Both the position numbers and the translations under genes were made by a program. The notes beneath the pieces are model-generated. The model was given only the letters and a program-made list of their open reading frames with translations. It ran no database searches and was not told the origin of the DNA. Below are positions 34,730-47,820 of a stretch of 64,000 nt of DNA, in pieces (position 1 is the first letter of the stretch; every line of letters starts with the position of its first letter). Source of the stretch: Nomia melanderi. Its lineage: Eukaryota > Arthropoda > Insecta > Hymenoptera > Halictidae. The stretch covers positions 34,443,160 through 34,507,159 of the forward strand of contig NC_134999.1 of NCBI RefSeq assembly GCF_051020985.1, given 5' to 3'.

Positions 34730-36083
34730 ATGTTGAGGATACGGGTGAAGCGTTCGGTAGGTTTGAAAAGTGATCTGAGACTTTAACTAATTTCCTAGAT
34801 GTTCCTTGCATCCGATTGTTGATTAACAGTTCAGTCTTGTATAGTTCCAAGTTCCGTGAAATTCGTCGACAATCGTGAATCTTTCCGATGGAAAAAAGTT
34901 GCCGCTCGAGTTCGAGGTATCATAGTCGCACTCTCCCCTTCCCGGCCGGCTGGGTTAACCCCCGAGTAAGATAATATTCACGGCCAATTACCTAAAACGC
35001 ACTCCTTATGGAGGCGCGCAGGGATATTGGCAGGCTGCCACCGTGCAATCGAGTATCCGGTGTGAAACGACCTTGTTATTAACGTTCAAGTAAGCTTTAC
35101 CAGCCAATAACCCGGTCTCCCTTGGCCAAAAGGATTCGCCTTGGATCCCCGGTGAACGGCGAGATACTTTGCGGTACCGTTCTTCCCGAGGAGGCAATTA
35201 GTTGATTGGCGTGCTGCTACTCTACCTTGAACATCGATATTCGTTTCGTGCGCTTTGCATGGAATTTGGATCGGCTAGAGCCTCTTTCTCCTTCGAACTC
35301 AACGAACGAGCTCGATAAGTATTTAATTGGTGACGTCCTCTATGGTGAACGTAAGTGGATTTAAATCAGCGGCGGCAGTCCCGTTAATTGTGACGACGAT
35401 TAAATGCCCTTCTCCACTTTGTAAAGACGATTCAACGTCTTCGCATAATTCGGGGACCGATATTTGGTCCCCTGTGGACTCAAGGGCCTCTCGTCTCGTT
35501 CGCCCCTCCGCCGTTCGCCGCGGTCCCCCTTTCCTCGTGGTCGTTTTTCGACGGTACCCGTGTTTATGGCACGAGCAGGACAGTTATGGCAACGAACGGC
35601 CGTCATCGGGAATCCAGTTGGACCTTCCAATTTGTTAATTGGCACGATAACGTACGCGCGATCGTATTTTTGCGACTAACTTCGCCGTTGCCGCTTCTTT
35701 TTTGCGTTTCGTGTCCGGGTTCCGTTTAATCGGGCGCGCTGCCTCGCGCTTATTAAGCTCCTTAATCTGTGGAATGGTTATTCGGGGTCGGGAACCGTTT
35801 CGTTTCTTTAGAATTGATCGTGTCGCTGCCGTGGACTTTTAAACTGCGCCCTGCAACCGCACGGGGAAACGGGAATTCGAAACGTGGCTTGCGCAATATA
35901 ATCTCGAAGAAAATTCAATCTCCCTTGTCAATATCCTATACGATTCCCTAATTAATAACTGATACTAACATTGCCTCTTTTACTTTTTGTTCTTCTAACA
36001 CCTCTTCTAACTCAATAACCGATCTATCATTTCGCATTCCTGTTCGAACGACAATCAACAATTCTTTAACCTCTCGCAGTACT
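34730..36083. other. No gene seen
   Basis: Ordinary mixed spacer. Frames of up to 103 codons at 35330-35680 overlap on both strands and show no domain. Confidence 0.5.
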
Positions 36084-36372
36084 TCAACCTCTTAACTGGC
36101 TACCGTTGGCGCCTAAAGGCGCTTGAAGAACTTGCTTCCGACATACTGTGCACGCCCATAGGCGCCTATAAAATGTTATCGACGATAATTACAGCAAAGC
36201 TCGCTTAGAGCCATCATAAGCGAACTCTAATTCAACCATTAAATCTTCAATTAGTCATATGTATATGTAAATATGATCGGTTTAATTCAGTCCAATTCAG
36301 TGTTCTGATAGTTTCAATACACTTTCTTAGAAATACTCGTTGAAGCAACATTCTGCATAGCCGAAGGGTTAA
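36084..36372. mobile_element. Possible TTAA element, family G
   Basis: About 289 bp between TCAACCTCTTAACTGGCTAC on the left and CATAGCCGAAGGGTTAA on the right. The terminal similarity (CCTCTT..GGCTA against CCCTTC.GGCTA) needs gaps, so this is tentative. Its right TTAA is shared with the next element. Confidence 0.35.
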
Positions 36373-36534
36373 CCCTTTGCACTCGGAAGTTTTTCACTAG
36401 AAACGTTCAACAGCTTCCAATGAGTTATAGATGCGCATCAGTTAAGAAGCAAAGTTATTTCAATATTTCAAATATTCATGGATTGTAAGAAGCTTAATAT
36501 TACATGTAAAACTTTGATTTCGGTATATCAAATT

Positions 36535-37057
36535 TTTTTATTTATATTTATTCATAGTCGCATCAACACTTGGGTCATTAGCGACTAACAGAGTTACAAG
36601 TTGTTCATTAGAGTTGAGCTATATATGTAACATAGCTAATAATTTTATGATAGATTTTTTAAATGGAATCCCAACAGCTCAACGTAATCCTAGGTTCTTA
36701 TTTACTTATATTATATCACTGTATATTCCGATCACTTTCAAAAATCAGACTTTGTTCTATCTTCTCTGGATTTCCACTAGTTTCTTCTAGTGATGTTCCT
36801 ATGTTAACACTACGTTTACGGAGTGCGTCAATTTGACGCATACTGAATTTATAAACATTACTTGGCAAACGTTTATGTCAGTTACAAGTATCGTAATAAC
36901 CTAATTTTAAATCCCTAATTTCCAAGATCTAACTGGTCGAACATCAATTTTTCTAGGAACAATAGAATAAACCGTTTCCTCGTTTCAGAAAATTTGTCTG
37001 CACGATGTGTTCTACCGTTAAAACTTCAAAAATCACATGTAGGCGGGTAAAGACTCA
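36535..37057. mobile_element. Insertion with 13-bp target duplication inside a family B element
   Basis: Bounded by identical GGTATATCAAATT at 36522-36534 and 37058-37070. A 13-bp duplication and a T-rich left edge suggest a retroposon (SINE/LINE fragment) inserted in minus orientation. No coding capacity; the family is not recognised. It itself contains a family C element. Confidence 0.55.
36804..37013. mobile_element. TTAA miniature element, family C, degenerate, nested
   Basis: Starts TTAACACTACGTTTACGG followed by GTCAATTTGACG, as in the copy at 34292, and later shares TTTTCTAGGAACAATAGAA. The right end is decayed (GATGTGTTCT in place of GTAGTGTTAA). Length about 210 bp agrees with the intact copy. 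Confidence 0.55.
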
Positions 37058-37107
37058 GGTATATCAAATTGTATGGTGAGAGTCACCTCTCGAGTGCAAA
37101 GGGTTAA

Positions 37108-40100
37108 ACCTCCCTTCAAAGGGCTGAACTCACTTTTTAAAGGTTCCCAATACTCGCGTCGCGTTCCCCAGCTAACCGTTCGCATCCAGGCATCATCGGT
37201 CGAGGACGCGAAATCTAATCCTCCCCCGGCGACATTCCTGTTCCCGTCAAGACGGGGGTTAGAAGACCGGCGGTGGCGAAGCGGGACGAGGAGGGCCGTG
37301 ACAGCGGCTGGGCCAGTGGAAAGGGTGGGACGGACGCGAGCGGGAGACACGATCGTTGGCGCAGACTGGTTCCGACTAGCTTGCGGGGTCAGTTTATCGC
37401 AAACAAATGGGTTACGCTTGTTCGACGCCGTATTTCACCGAAATTTATTGTTTATTATTCCGTAGGCCCCGGGAATGATATAGGGCCGTGTTTGCCCGGA
37501 GTAGCGTTAATGTCGTTAATAGCACCACCGGTTCGACTGCCAACCACCGGGATCGCGGCACCCGATATACGGGGACAAAACCTCTCTCCGGGACGGGTTT
37601 CCCCCCTGCCCCCCCTCGCGCGCCGCCTTTCCTTCCACGGCCGGTGCCGTTTTTATTTTCGGATCGTCCCCGGCGAAATTAACCACGACCGTATCGCGCT
37701 GCCCCCGAAAATTACGCCGTTCGCTTGGTATTTATCGCCCCTACCCCAGCCGCGAGAACGTTGACCTATTTCCTGGGCTCGGCCCGGCCTCCGTTTCTTC
37801 TTTTCGTGCTTGGTAGCCGGACGGAACCGCTAGCCGGATACCCTGGACACCCCATTCTTCCTGTTCATCGATGAAAAGTGTCCGTCGAAACAAGACGATT
37901 CGTTGCTGCCGATCTGACTGGTCTAGTTATCCGCGTGGGCTGTTCAATTTTCTCCTCCGGTTGATCCTCAGACCCTTGTCACCCTCGTCCGTGACACGCA
38001 TACCGATTAAACTCGACGCGATGCGGGACGGCGTGGGTAAATATTGGAGTAAACCTATTCACAAGAGATTTCCACGTCGGAACGTCTCCGCTTCTCGGAA
38101 GGGATAAGTGGGTGGTCCAATAAGAAAGCCACGTAACGTATTCGATGATTCTCCATTATCCCCGAGAAATCGCGCGATTAGCAACGATCCCGTTTCCCAA
38201 CTCTTCCCTCCAGCGAACAAGTGGACAGAAAAGCTGGCAGCCACGGCAGAAGCACAGCCGGAGGGCGGAGAGGGAGGAACGCAGGTCTGGGGCAATAAAT
38301 CGCGAAGGTGGCTCGCCGGTGGCAGGCCTGCGCTCGCTATCTCCCCTCGGTGGCTCCGTTTCCACACCCCAGACGTGCGTTATTGCGCTAATAAAGCACT
38401 TAACAATTATTTTCCGGCCGGTGATTTTTCAGCCGGCCCGCGGGCAGCCACTGATAAACCGGTGTCCCGGCCGATAACCCGGACCCGGCCGCATCGGCCG
38501 GACAAACCGACCGTCCGTCCGTGCACACAGGCCGTCCTCGGCCGAGTTATCGTCCCCGAAACGAAAACAGGAGGCGGTCAGCTTTGCTCCGGCCTGGTCT
38601 GCCGTTCGAGCCACCAGCGGCGTGCGTCCGGCAACCCCCTAATGCACGATTCGCATGTGACCGCCCGGCGAACGGGTCGCGGTCGACGAATCGCAGCCGG
38701 GTCCGATCTGTCCGCCGCTTAATTGGAGGCGATCGCAATCGGTCGGGCCGCGATTTGTCTTAATTTCGGTGGCCGGCACACCTAGCCGGCCCCCCTAGCT
38801 CCTTCCGCGCGCCCTTATCGGCCGACGGACGCGGATACGGCGGCGTCACGCGTCGCCGTATCGGCGCCGCGCATCGTCGCCGGGGAAGATCGCCATGGCC
38901 GATTGGGATTTCGGTGCCGGCCGACGCTAATTTCGACGCTGAATGCCACCGTAAAGGATATAATGACCGCCCCGGCTGGCGTCTTAATTATTCCTGGCCA
39001 CCTGCCCCCTCCGGAGACCCGGGACCCCGACATTGTTCCGATCGCGGTCGGTACTTGCGATCGATGCGATTCTTTCGGGGATTCTTGGGATACCGGAAAG
39101 AAAAGCGAACTATCGTTGCAACTGGGGGATAATGGAATAAATACTTTTGTTTTGATAATTGGGTGATTTGGTTTTTCTGTGAAATATTGTCTTTTAGGAT
39201 TGTATATCGCTGTTCGAGGTGTTCACTTGCAATGCGGTTCCGTGGTTTTATTAATATTCGAGAAATTGAGGATGAATTATGAGAGGGATGTCCGAACAAA
39301 CGAGTAATTGCGAACAGAAAGAAACCCGGCCGTGATTGCCCGTTGGCCTGTATAATGGGAATGTTGACTAACTATACAAGGTAATGTTATCATCATCGGG
39401 ATCACTGCCGCGGCTCTCCACAATTTTTCCCGGTAACTGTTTTCGCGTGCGGGATTGCCATTAATCCGACCACCGGGAATTGGTACTAAGTTGATGCTTA
39501 CTAATTTCCATCGAGTTGCCCGATGTAATTTAACGAGTTCCTGGCGTGTCTTAATTACGAGGGAGTCTAATCATCGCGTCGGCGCACGCCGCCGCTCGGA
39601 AATTCACGCTGGAATCACGCCTACGCTTCGTGGAACGAGATTCCTCCCGATCGATGATAATTACACCTTGCCACCTCGTTCGAATAATACACCGTTTTTC
39701 TCTAACGCTACGGCGAACCCTTAATCAAAAGTTTCTCATAAACAATGCAAATCCACCGTCGGTTACCTCCGACTCTCGCATTGTTCGTGAAAATGGCACC
39801 GTTAGAAAATTATTCACCGAGAAACTCCTAAGAAATAACACTATAGAAATCAATTAAAAATTAACAGAACTAAACGCATCAAAATCATCTATATTCCACT
39901 TAAATTTCAATCTTCTACCAATTTCTCTCACAGGATCGATTTTAAACTCCCACGAGCAAGAATTACTAGATCCCAAGAAGATTAACTCCTTTGGCACACG
40001 AGAGGCTACGAATTCCGACATTTTTCTCCGCCGCGGAAGATCCCCGCGTGTAATCGCGTCATAATATCTATATTATCGTAAGATATATTACTGTCCTCAC

Positions 40101-41393
40101 TTTTGCCGCCGCGTGAATGGCATCGGCTCCTCGCGTTGCCATTTATCTTTAATTTGCCTGCGCGCACATTCACGATCGATGTCAAGTCCCCCGTCAGAGG
40201 TTAACAGACATTAGCGCGCGCGTTTACGAAACCCATTCTCACGGAACAAGGTTCGCCAGAGGCCGGTACATTTCGCGGCTGCCCGGCCGGGCCGCGCCGG
40301 GCCGAGCTGGGCCGAACCGAGAGTGTCATCGTATTTAATTAAAATGTCACAACGCGTGATAAATGTCGCGTGTGCCCGCGTGAAAGAAATCCTCGCGGCG
40401 GAATAATAAATGAAATTCGCTATCCCCGTGACACCTATGCCGCGTGCGTTGAAAAAGACGCGTCGCGGAGACGGCCGCGGGGGCGGAAATTAGCGGGACA
40501 CGCATTTATCTCCGGGACATTTAGGCCGCGGTTACGCAACGCGGTAATTTTTCAACGGTCCCGGTCCTTGGCTCGTCCTTTCACGGTTCTACGCCTTTGT
40601 TTAACGCGATCGGCAACTTGCTTCGCTTACGATCCTCGTAACTGCGACATCTCGTTCTACGCGACGTATTCTTTCGTAGAAATTCTCGAAATATATAAAA
40701 CGCATAGGTGTAATCAATCTTAGAACTGAATTTTCGTTGAATATTAGCATTATCTCTTGAATACAAATTACTAAAGTGGGTTGTTTATAAAGGTGTGACC
40801 ACAACAGCGACCGCGACGATGTATATGGGGGTGAGATTCGGTCGGAGACACTTCGCGAAGGATTCTCCACCCGTTCCGTCAATTGTATTAACATTTTCGC
40901 GAGCAGCGGCGGCCACCATAAAAGCGAAACCTATTACCTAACGCATAACAATAATTACCCGTCGGATTTCATGCATTTACAGCGCTCACGATTTCGTGAA
41001 ACTGGGTATAGCGTAGCATTCATTAGAGTTTAATGAGCTTTTTACCTTCTTTGAGACATGGGGGAACGCTTAAAGGAATAAAGAAATTTTTCCCCGTTTC
41101 CAATCACCGTCCGCGGAAATTGTATATCTGCATAAACCTCCGCAGTCCATTAATGATAGTTAGGGGGGCAATAAAGTTCTAATTAGTTCCTGGTTACTTT
41201 AGTATCCCGGGTCAAACGTTCCAGCAGTCCTCTAAAACCGAACGCCGCCGCCTATTTCTTCCCCGCTGCTCCGCTCGCGCACGTTTATGCCCCGCGCGCC
41301 TATAAAATCGTTTGAGTAAATAAATAATTCAATACCGCGCCGATCGAATCGGCCGGATTACGAGCGCATGCGTGCCGGCGAATTTGACGTATC
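37108..41393. other. No gene seen; GC-rich right flank
   Basis: CpG- and GGCC-rich from about 37200 to 38900 with frames on both strands (up to 204 codons) but no domain, then alternating AT- and GC-rich spacer. No tRNA or other RNA gene was seen. This is a reasonable place for SoxN enhancers, but nothing in the sequence proves it. Confidence 0.45.

Positions 41394-41424
<31 letters not shown>
41394..41424 (+). repeat. (GA)n microsatellite
   Basis: Nearly pure GA dinucleotide run within CpG-rich spacer. Confidence 0.85.
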
Positions 41425-44400
41425 GTTTAATTTTAGCGACGTGACGCTAGCACCGGTGGCGACGTCACGGGGCAGATTAGAATGTATCGCGCAAGGTCGG
41501 ATTCTGTTTGTACACAAGAGGATCGGCGGATCTCCGCGGCGCTCTCGAACGTTCGCCTCTCGACCGGCCGGATCCTTCGAGCGTCTCTCGAAAGCCTCTC
41601 TAATTCGAATTCCGTCTCCGTCCACTTCGGACGAGGAGGAAGGAAAAATCCTGCCGCGTATCCCGCGCGTAAATGCACGGGTGCGTCCGATGCATATTTA
41701 TCGAGGGACTCTTATGCAATTTTCCATACTGACGCGACGCGTTATCGGCCGGTCGCTTCGCCACGCGAAGACTGCTGGCTTCTGCGCGCGATCGTCGCGT
41801 TGCTATGAGAATTTTCAGTTTGCCAATAATATTCAACTTTAACGGACCGGAAGTATTCCTCTGCTTATCAACGAAAAATACTGTAACGTAGATAACAAGG
41901 GAAAGAAATTCATGGGAGTCTTAGGGTACTTAGTTGTAAAAATTACAATAATAATATAAATAGTAAAATGAATTTTGGACGCATGTAAAAGCGCTGTGTC
42001 GCTAAGGGTTAATTATCATTTTAGTTATTTGGTTATTATATTTAGTTATCATTTTAATTATCAATTATTAATAATTCGATATCGAAGTTTGTACGTTGTA
42101 CTGTTATCTAGTTACTTAGTCCTCTGAAAACACGTACAATGAAAATGTAATTAAAATTCGATTATTTTTCCTATTCTATTATAATTCTGTCTTGTAATGA
42201 ATCGGTGCAAGCTTCCGTTTGCGTTTCTGAAATTTCACGCGACCGCAGTGTTAAATTCCACTTTTGAGAAATGATCATGAGAACTTGCAGTAGCGACCCG
42301 CGATCGGGTCACGTCGGAAAATGAAAAGAATCCCACGATAATCCACGCCGGCGGGTCACGCGATCCTGAATAAGTTAACCACCGGTTGGCTGACCATTGT
42401 TGCGCTGAAATCGCGGCTCGTCAGGGTTAAAGACTTCTGAATATTTGTCGAGCCAGTAGAGCAACGATAATTGGCAGCCTCAACCTCCTCGCTGCCGGTC
42501 TATCGGCGTCGCGGCCGGATAATTTATAGCCGCTTCGTGGAAACTTCATCGGCTCCGTGTACTTTTTCCACAACAATAGTAATCAAAAATAATGTCTTCT
42601 TCGCAGCGCTCGCCGTGTAATAAGAATGTTTGCGTAAACGCAAAGGGCTGGATGAACCGCGCGAGAAAACGAAGACGACTCCTGTATCGCCAGGAAACGA
42701 CTCATTTGTCAATAAGAATGAATCTTCCAGCAAACAAAATCTAATTATACCCATAATTATGAAACTCGTCTAAATCATACATTCGCTTTTCGTTTTAATT
42801 CAGTCTCAAATAATCTGATGCAAAATAACCGATCAACTCATTGTTTCTAATTCTCCCTTAGATCACTTTCATAATTACGCATAATTAATCACATTATCTC
42901 CTCAATATACTAAAAATCCTGATATCGGAAAAGTAAGAACATTCTTGTTAACGTTAAAAACCAACTGGTTCGAATTCTCGGCGCAACGTTTGCCGTAAAT
43001 TCGAGATGAACGCTATAAAACTATTCCGTAGATGGACGGAACGTCGATCTGTAAAGGAGGTGACGGTTTGCAATGATCGTTCAACATCTTCCAGTTTTCC
43101 TTTCCATCGATCGGTCCCGCGATGGATTTCCGTGGATCGAAGCGCGCCCGACGAGCGGAATGCAGGCGAAATCGGACTGGTTCGCCGGCGTTTCGTCGGG
43201 ACATGCGATCCGTTCTAACGTAATTCACGTGCAGCCCGCCGCCGCCGGCCGATGCCTGATGAATGACTCGGCAATTATATTCTCATCGGCTCTCGGAGGC
43301 CAGCAATGTTGCCGTTAAACCGCGCCGCGGCTAGAAACACGCGCTCGCCGACGCCGGCCGGCCGGAGAGCCTCGTAAATTATTCGTATAATTGATTCCGC
43401 GCGCGATTTCTGCTCCGAACATTGACGGTTAATTAAAGTCGGGCCGAATACCCGCGGTATCCTCGAAACACGCTTATTACCGTGCGAGAGGCGTGGAGAG
43501 GCGGCGTTTCTTGTGCAACAACGCGCGGCCAGCGACGAAACAGCCGATCGACTTTCTCGGACGTCCAATTAATCTCGCGCCGCGCGCGCTGTCTTGTGCG
43601 TCGCAGAAACGCGAAAATGTTTTTCTCCGGCGGAGCCGATAAGCGATAACCGCCGGCGAATTTGCGCTTCGAAAATCGACCTCCCGGCGACTTCGCCTAA
43701 AAACCTCCCTGCGTCGATTTAGGACGCGTTGCTGGATAAATGGACCTCGGATGGAACGCGAGTTTGATTACTTTGAACGACGATAGATGCGATTGACGTA
43801 CGCTCCTTCGATAAACTACTATTCGCAGGTATAACTAAGACTCTTTCACTTGGCGCCGGTCTTTCTGTTTATAAAATTGAGAAATTAAGTACAGAATTTA
43901 TGTATCGCAGTCTGTCACTAATTATTACTTCGCGATAGCTCAGCATGCGACACCAACGTGTAACCGGAGGACACGTTAATGTGATATTTATCAATGATTT
44001 CCATATCTAATCTAGTTTCCGAGGAAAGAGATTTCGAATGCTTCTAAAAACAGCGAAACACCGTTGATCCCGTCTCGCCAGCAACGCAGGATAGGCAACC
44101 AACGACGAAATCTCGCGCGCGGATCGACGGTAGAGCGAGGAGGCATCACGGCTGGTAATTAAAACTCGATGATCGATAAATCGGCCGAAAACACGCGGTC
44201 GCGATATCGCGGTACGCGTTAAACCGGCCACCGGCCGCGATAACGTAATTAATTCGCGCGTGCTGCGAATCGCGAAACGCTCTCCCGATAACGGGATATT
44301 TTTCTTTCGGTGAATCTCCGCGAGCTGGACGCCGCCGTTCCCTCGTTGCCCGCCTCCCCCCGCCCCGCTCCTCCGCGGCGGCGCGAAATCGTTTTTCGAA

Positions 44401-45929
44401 CAGATACGATCGCCCCGGGGGGAAACGGCTGGAGGAATGGAAACGGACAGGGACAGGACCGTTCACAATTAGTAGAAAGCCGCGCGGCGGTAATTAATGA
44501 GACGACTCGGGGCCCCGGCTCGAATCTTACTTATTTATCGCCGCGCCGTTGATTAATCGTAGTCGCCTCGCGTCCCGCGCCGCGATGTATCGCCCGCGAC
44601 GTCCGCGGTGACAAATTATGCCATTTCTTTTCGCCTGTCCGCCGGAACGCCGGACCGTCTCTCGCGGCTTTCCTTCCACCGGCGACGTTTCGAAAGAACC
44701 ACGGGAGCTTTTGTCGCGCGAACCAGCCGCGATTTCGTCATCGTCCGATCGAACAGACGCGTCGCGGGTATTTCGGAACGAAGTCGTTCGAAGGAACGCC
44801 GTTTCTTCTCGAATGTTCCGCCGATTCGAGTAGCCTCGGTAGAGTAAAACGATTTGGAACCGTCGCGGAGTAGGAAAGGGAAAGCCTGAGTCTAGCGATA
44901 CCGGAGCACCTGGCCGATCGTTTCGCGGAAAGCGAGCCGGCTACGTGTTCCCTTATCAAGCAAGTGTTAACATTTACACCGCGATAACGGAACGTTGGCA
45001 CAGATGCCGAGTGTAATTAAGACATCGCGTATAGGGTGATTATTTTGGCTTCCACGCGGCTCAGGGAACATTCGTGTTTGTTGTATTCAACTCGGACGTT
45101 GATTCGATGTTGTAAAGCACGGGCTCCGACCGTGGAAAAGTGAGCTCGGCCTCGCGTTTCGATGACTCGTCTTATTCATACGGTCGCGGGCGTTTCAATG
45201 TACCTTAAAGCCTGTATCGGCTCGAGTTAAATAGTATTCACCGGCGTGACGCTAATACCCGTGTCGAATGAATTTCCACGATTTCTAATTACACCCGGAT
45301 CAACGTCCGCGCGAAAAGAAGTCTGCCGTTTAACGGGTTAATAGTCGCGGCCGATCGCCAACCTGCGAACTGGCCGCTTAATCGACACTCGACACTCCGG
45401 GTCGGAAATTCCCAGGGAACGCTTAATCCCTTCTCGAGTTTTGATCCTGTGTGAACCGTTTCCCGGTGAACGCAGCCGCGATTCATTTCTCTTTCGCGAA
45501 TTATTCGTTTCTTCGATCGCTCCCTCGCCGTTCGCGGGCTCGCTCCCTTTTCCTCTCGCCGAGGGGTGGAGCGAGAGCCGCGGACCGGGGTCGAAGGAAG
45601 ATAAAGAGGAATAAAGCAGAGGACCGAGGGAAATACTTTTCATCGCATTCGACACAATCGCGGCACACCGACGACTGCCGGGGAGGAAAAAGGGGAAAAA
45701 AAGACGGTGCCGGAGAACAACCCCCGCGCGGAGGATTCGATAAACTCGAATGACGGCTCGGGCTCACCTAATTACGCGATAAATGCGAGACTGCTCACGC
45801 TGGATGCGCAGGGTGTCGCTGCTAATTACTAATTACTCATTAGAGCACGTGGGCGCGAGAAACCACCCCTTCGCCACCCCCGCGTCGGTCGAACGCGAAT
45901 GGAAAAAAGCCGCGCATTATCTCGGCGTC
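41425..45929. other. No gene seen; solo TTAA terminus and repeat R core
   Basis: GCTAAGGGTTAA at 42001-42012 looks like a TTAA-element right end without a recognised left end. TACGTTGTACTGTTATCTAG near 42092 matches the core of dispersed repeat R. The stretch 43100-44900 is CpG-rich with short frames and no domain. Confidence 0.4.
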
Positions 45930-45988
45930 AAGAGTAAGAGAGAAAGAGAGAGTGAAAGGAAAAGAGAGAGAGAGAGAGAGGAAGAGAG
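45930..45988 (+). repeat. GA-rich microsatellite
   Basis: Purine tract with a pure GA run at about 45963-45980. Confidence 0.85.
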
Positions 45989-47551
45989 TCTGTGATAAAT
46001 AGAAAGCAACCATGGGCGGGGGTTTTCACGCGGAGGCCGGCGACGTATAAACTCGTCGGCGTGTGACGTCGGAGGGGCTGCACGCCACTGTAATTTTTTG
46101 TAATTATTTTATGGTAATGAGGCTAATTAAAAGGTAGAAAGCCTCGAGGGGCTTCCACGCTCAAAAAAGGAGCGTGAATTACGCGCGAATATATATTGTG
46201 CGCGCGCGAGATGCCTCGCCGTTCGCCTTTTGTCACCTCTGTCGAAGAGTCGACGGGCCGGGACAGAGGGGGGCGGGGGTGTAGCCGCGGGAAGGGTGCG
46301 CGAATCCAGGGTTAGTCGATCCCGAGTGTCCCCTTTGTTCCCTGCGAATCGATCCACGCGATTCCCGCCGTTCGAGCCGCGCTCTACCCGAGACCCTGAA
46401 CGCCGCGTAATCCCGATCGAAAGCGTTCCCGGGATCTCTCGCCTGCCTCGTTCCGTCGCCGGCTTTCGGTTTCGAGAGTCTCCACTGAATCGAAGAAACT
46501 TTGATAAGTTTCCGAGACCGCCCGGCAAAAGTGTGTACCCCGGCCGAAAGAAAGCTGCGAGAACTTCCATCGTTAGAAACGGAATTCTTGGTATATACGG
46601 TTGACTCGAAAACTCTGGATGTAACGTAATTTTTATTCGTCCTATCCTGGAGCTGGTGGAACGATTTCCTCGGTGCTCTAGTTCGATTCGCGCCACGTGT
46701 CTCGAAAATGCTTGGACACGCTTGGACTTGGTTTGCCGGTCAAGTGATGTCTTCGCGAATGCTCCGTTGTTTTTACTTTGTTTCTGTTCTTGAGTATTTT
46801 GAATGCGGAGGAAGTTGTTTTATTGTTATCACTCAGAAGCTAATATGGTTAAGTACAGAGAACACAGATGGAGAAAGTTAATGTTTTGCCTTCTAAAATG
46901 ATTGTAGAACATATTCAGAAGCTACAAAGGAAGACTTTTATCTAGTGAATCGAAGAATCGAGTAAATGCTGTGATGACTGAGAATAGTATTATTTACTCC
47001 ACTAGAATGTACAAAGATCAGAAATATTTTATATCTAACATCATACCTAACCATGCGCAAAGATAAAATTACAAGTACATAATTTGTATCTATTTCCAAA
47101 TCCAGTGCCGTGTCCCGAAAACGTAACACGCGGCCAGTAAAGCAACACTTGCTCAGAAACGGCGCGAGGCGCGTAAACAAATGAATCGGAAGAATCCTCG
47201 GCGAGTTTCTAAACGTCGCGCAACTGGCAGGTGAATGAAAACCGGTCGCAAAGGCTATGTCACCGTATCAGGGGCCTTATCAGAAAACGTCACTAGCCCA
47301 GGACAATTTTTCCCGTTCCCTATCAGATCGGCCAGCAGCGTTACGTCACGGTCGACGAGCAACAATCGTACGCGTCGAACCGCGTCGGAGCGACGCGCTT
47401 TAAGCCGGTTCCAGCTTGCTCATTACACGTCCCAATACTCGACGTAACGGGCACTCCTGTTCCTCTCGAGCGTCACCGCGCGTCGACGATGGTCCTTCTT
47501 CCCTGAAAAGTGGCAAGGACGTCCGAAACGCCATTTTATAATTACAATCCA
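45989..47551. other. No gene seen
   Basis: CpG-rich up to 46700, AT-rich 46740-47100, then mixed. Frames on both strands around 46130-46700 are arginine-rich and unrecognised. Confidence 0.5.
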
Positions 47552-47557
47552 CCGTCG

Positions 47558-47601
<44 letters not shown>
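47552..47601 (+). repeat. (GTC)n trinucleotide array
   Basis: About 16 GTC/TCG repeats with a single interruption (TCATCG). It would encode polyserine in one frame, but the enclosing frame is only 60 codons and begins without an ATG, so I treat it as a simple repeat. Confidence 0.85.
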
Positions 47602-47602
<1 letters not shown>

Positions 47603-47726
47603 GCCTCGACGTCGTTGCAATTATTCGGCCTGGGCCGCGCGCAACAGAAACAACCCCCGTTGCTTCGCCTACACCCCCGAAGAATCCTCTAGAGAGAACG
47701 AGGAGGAAAAGAGAGTGAGAACGCGC

Positions 47727-47728
<2 letters not shown>

Positions 47729-47770
<42 letters not shown>

Positions 47771-47820
47771 GAGAGGAAGAGAGAAGAAGGTGAGAGAAGA
47801 AGAGAGAGAAGAAATAAAGG
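47729..47820 (+). repeat. (GA)n microsatellite and purine tract
   Basis: Pure GA run of about 40 bases, then an imperfect GA/GAA purine tract. Confidence 0.85.

Larger units (their letters stand above)
36369..37107. mobile_element. TTAA element, family B, interrupted by a 523-bp insertion
   Basis: Left TTAACCCTTTGCACTCGG, right CTCGAGTGCAAAGGGTTAA, a perfect 12-base inverted repeat with intact TTAA on both sides. Without the insertion (36535-37057) and one copy of its 13-bp flanking repeat, about 203 bp would remain, close to other family B copies. No coding capacity. Confidence 0.75.

Noticed and set aside
42001..42012. Complete TTAA element ending in GCTAAGGGTTAA
   Set aside because: No left terminus with matching sequence could be found, so only a solo terminus is noted.
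47510..47692. Polyserine-encoding small gene at the GTC array
   Set aside because: No ATG start and the frame is only the trinucleotide repeat with short flanks.
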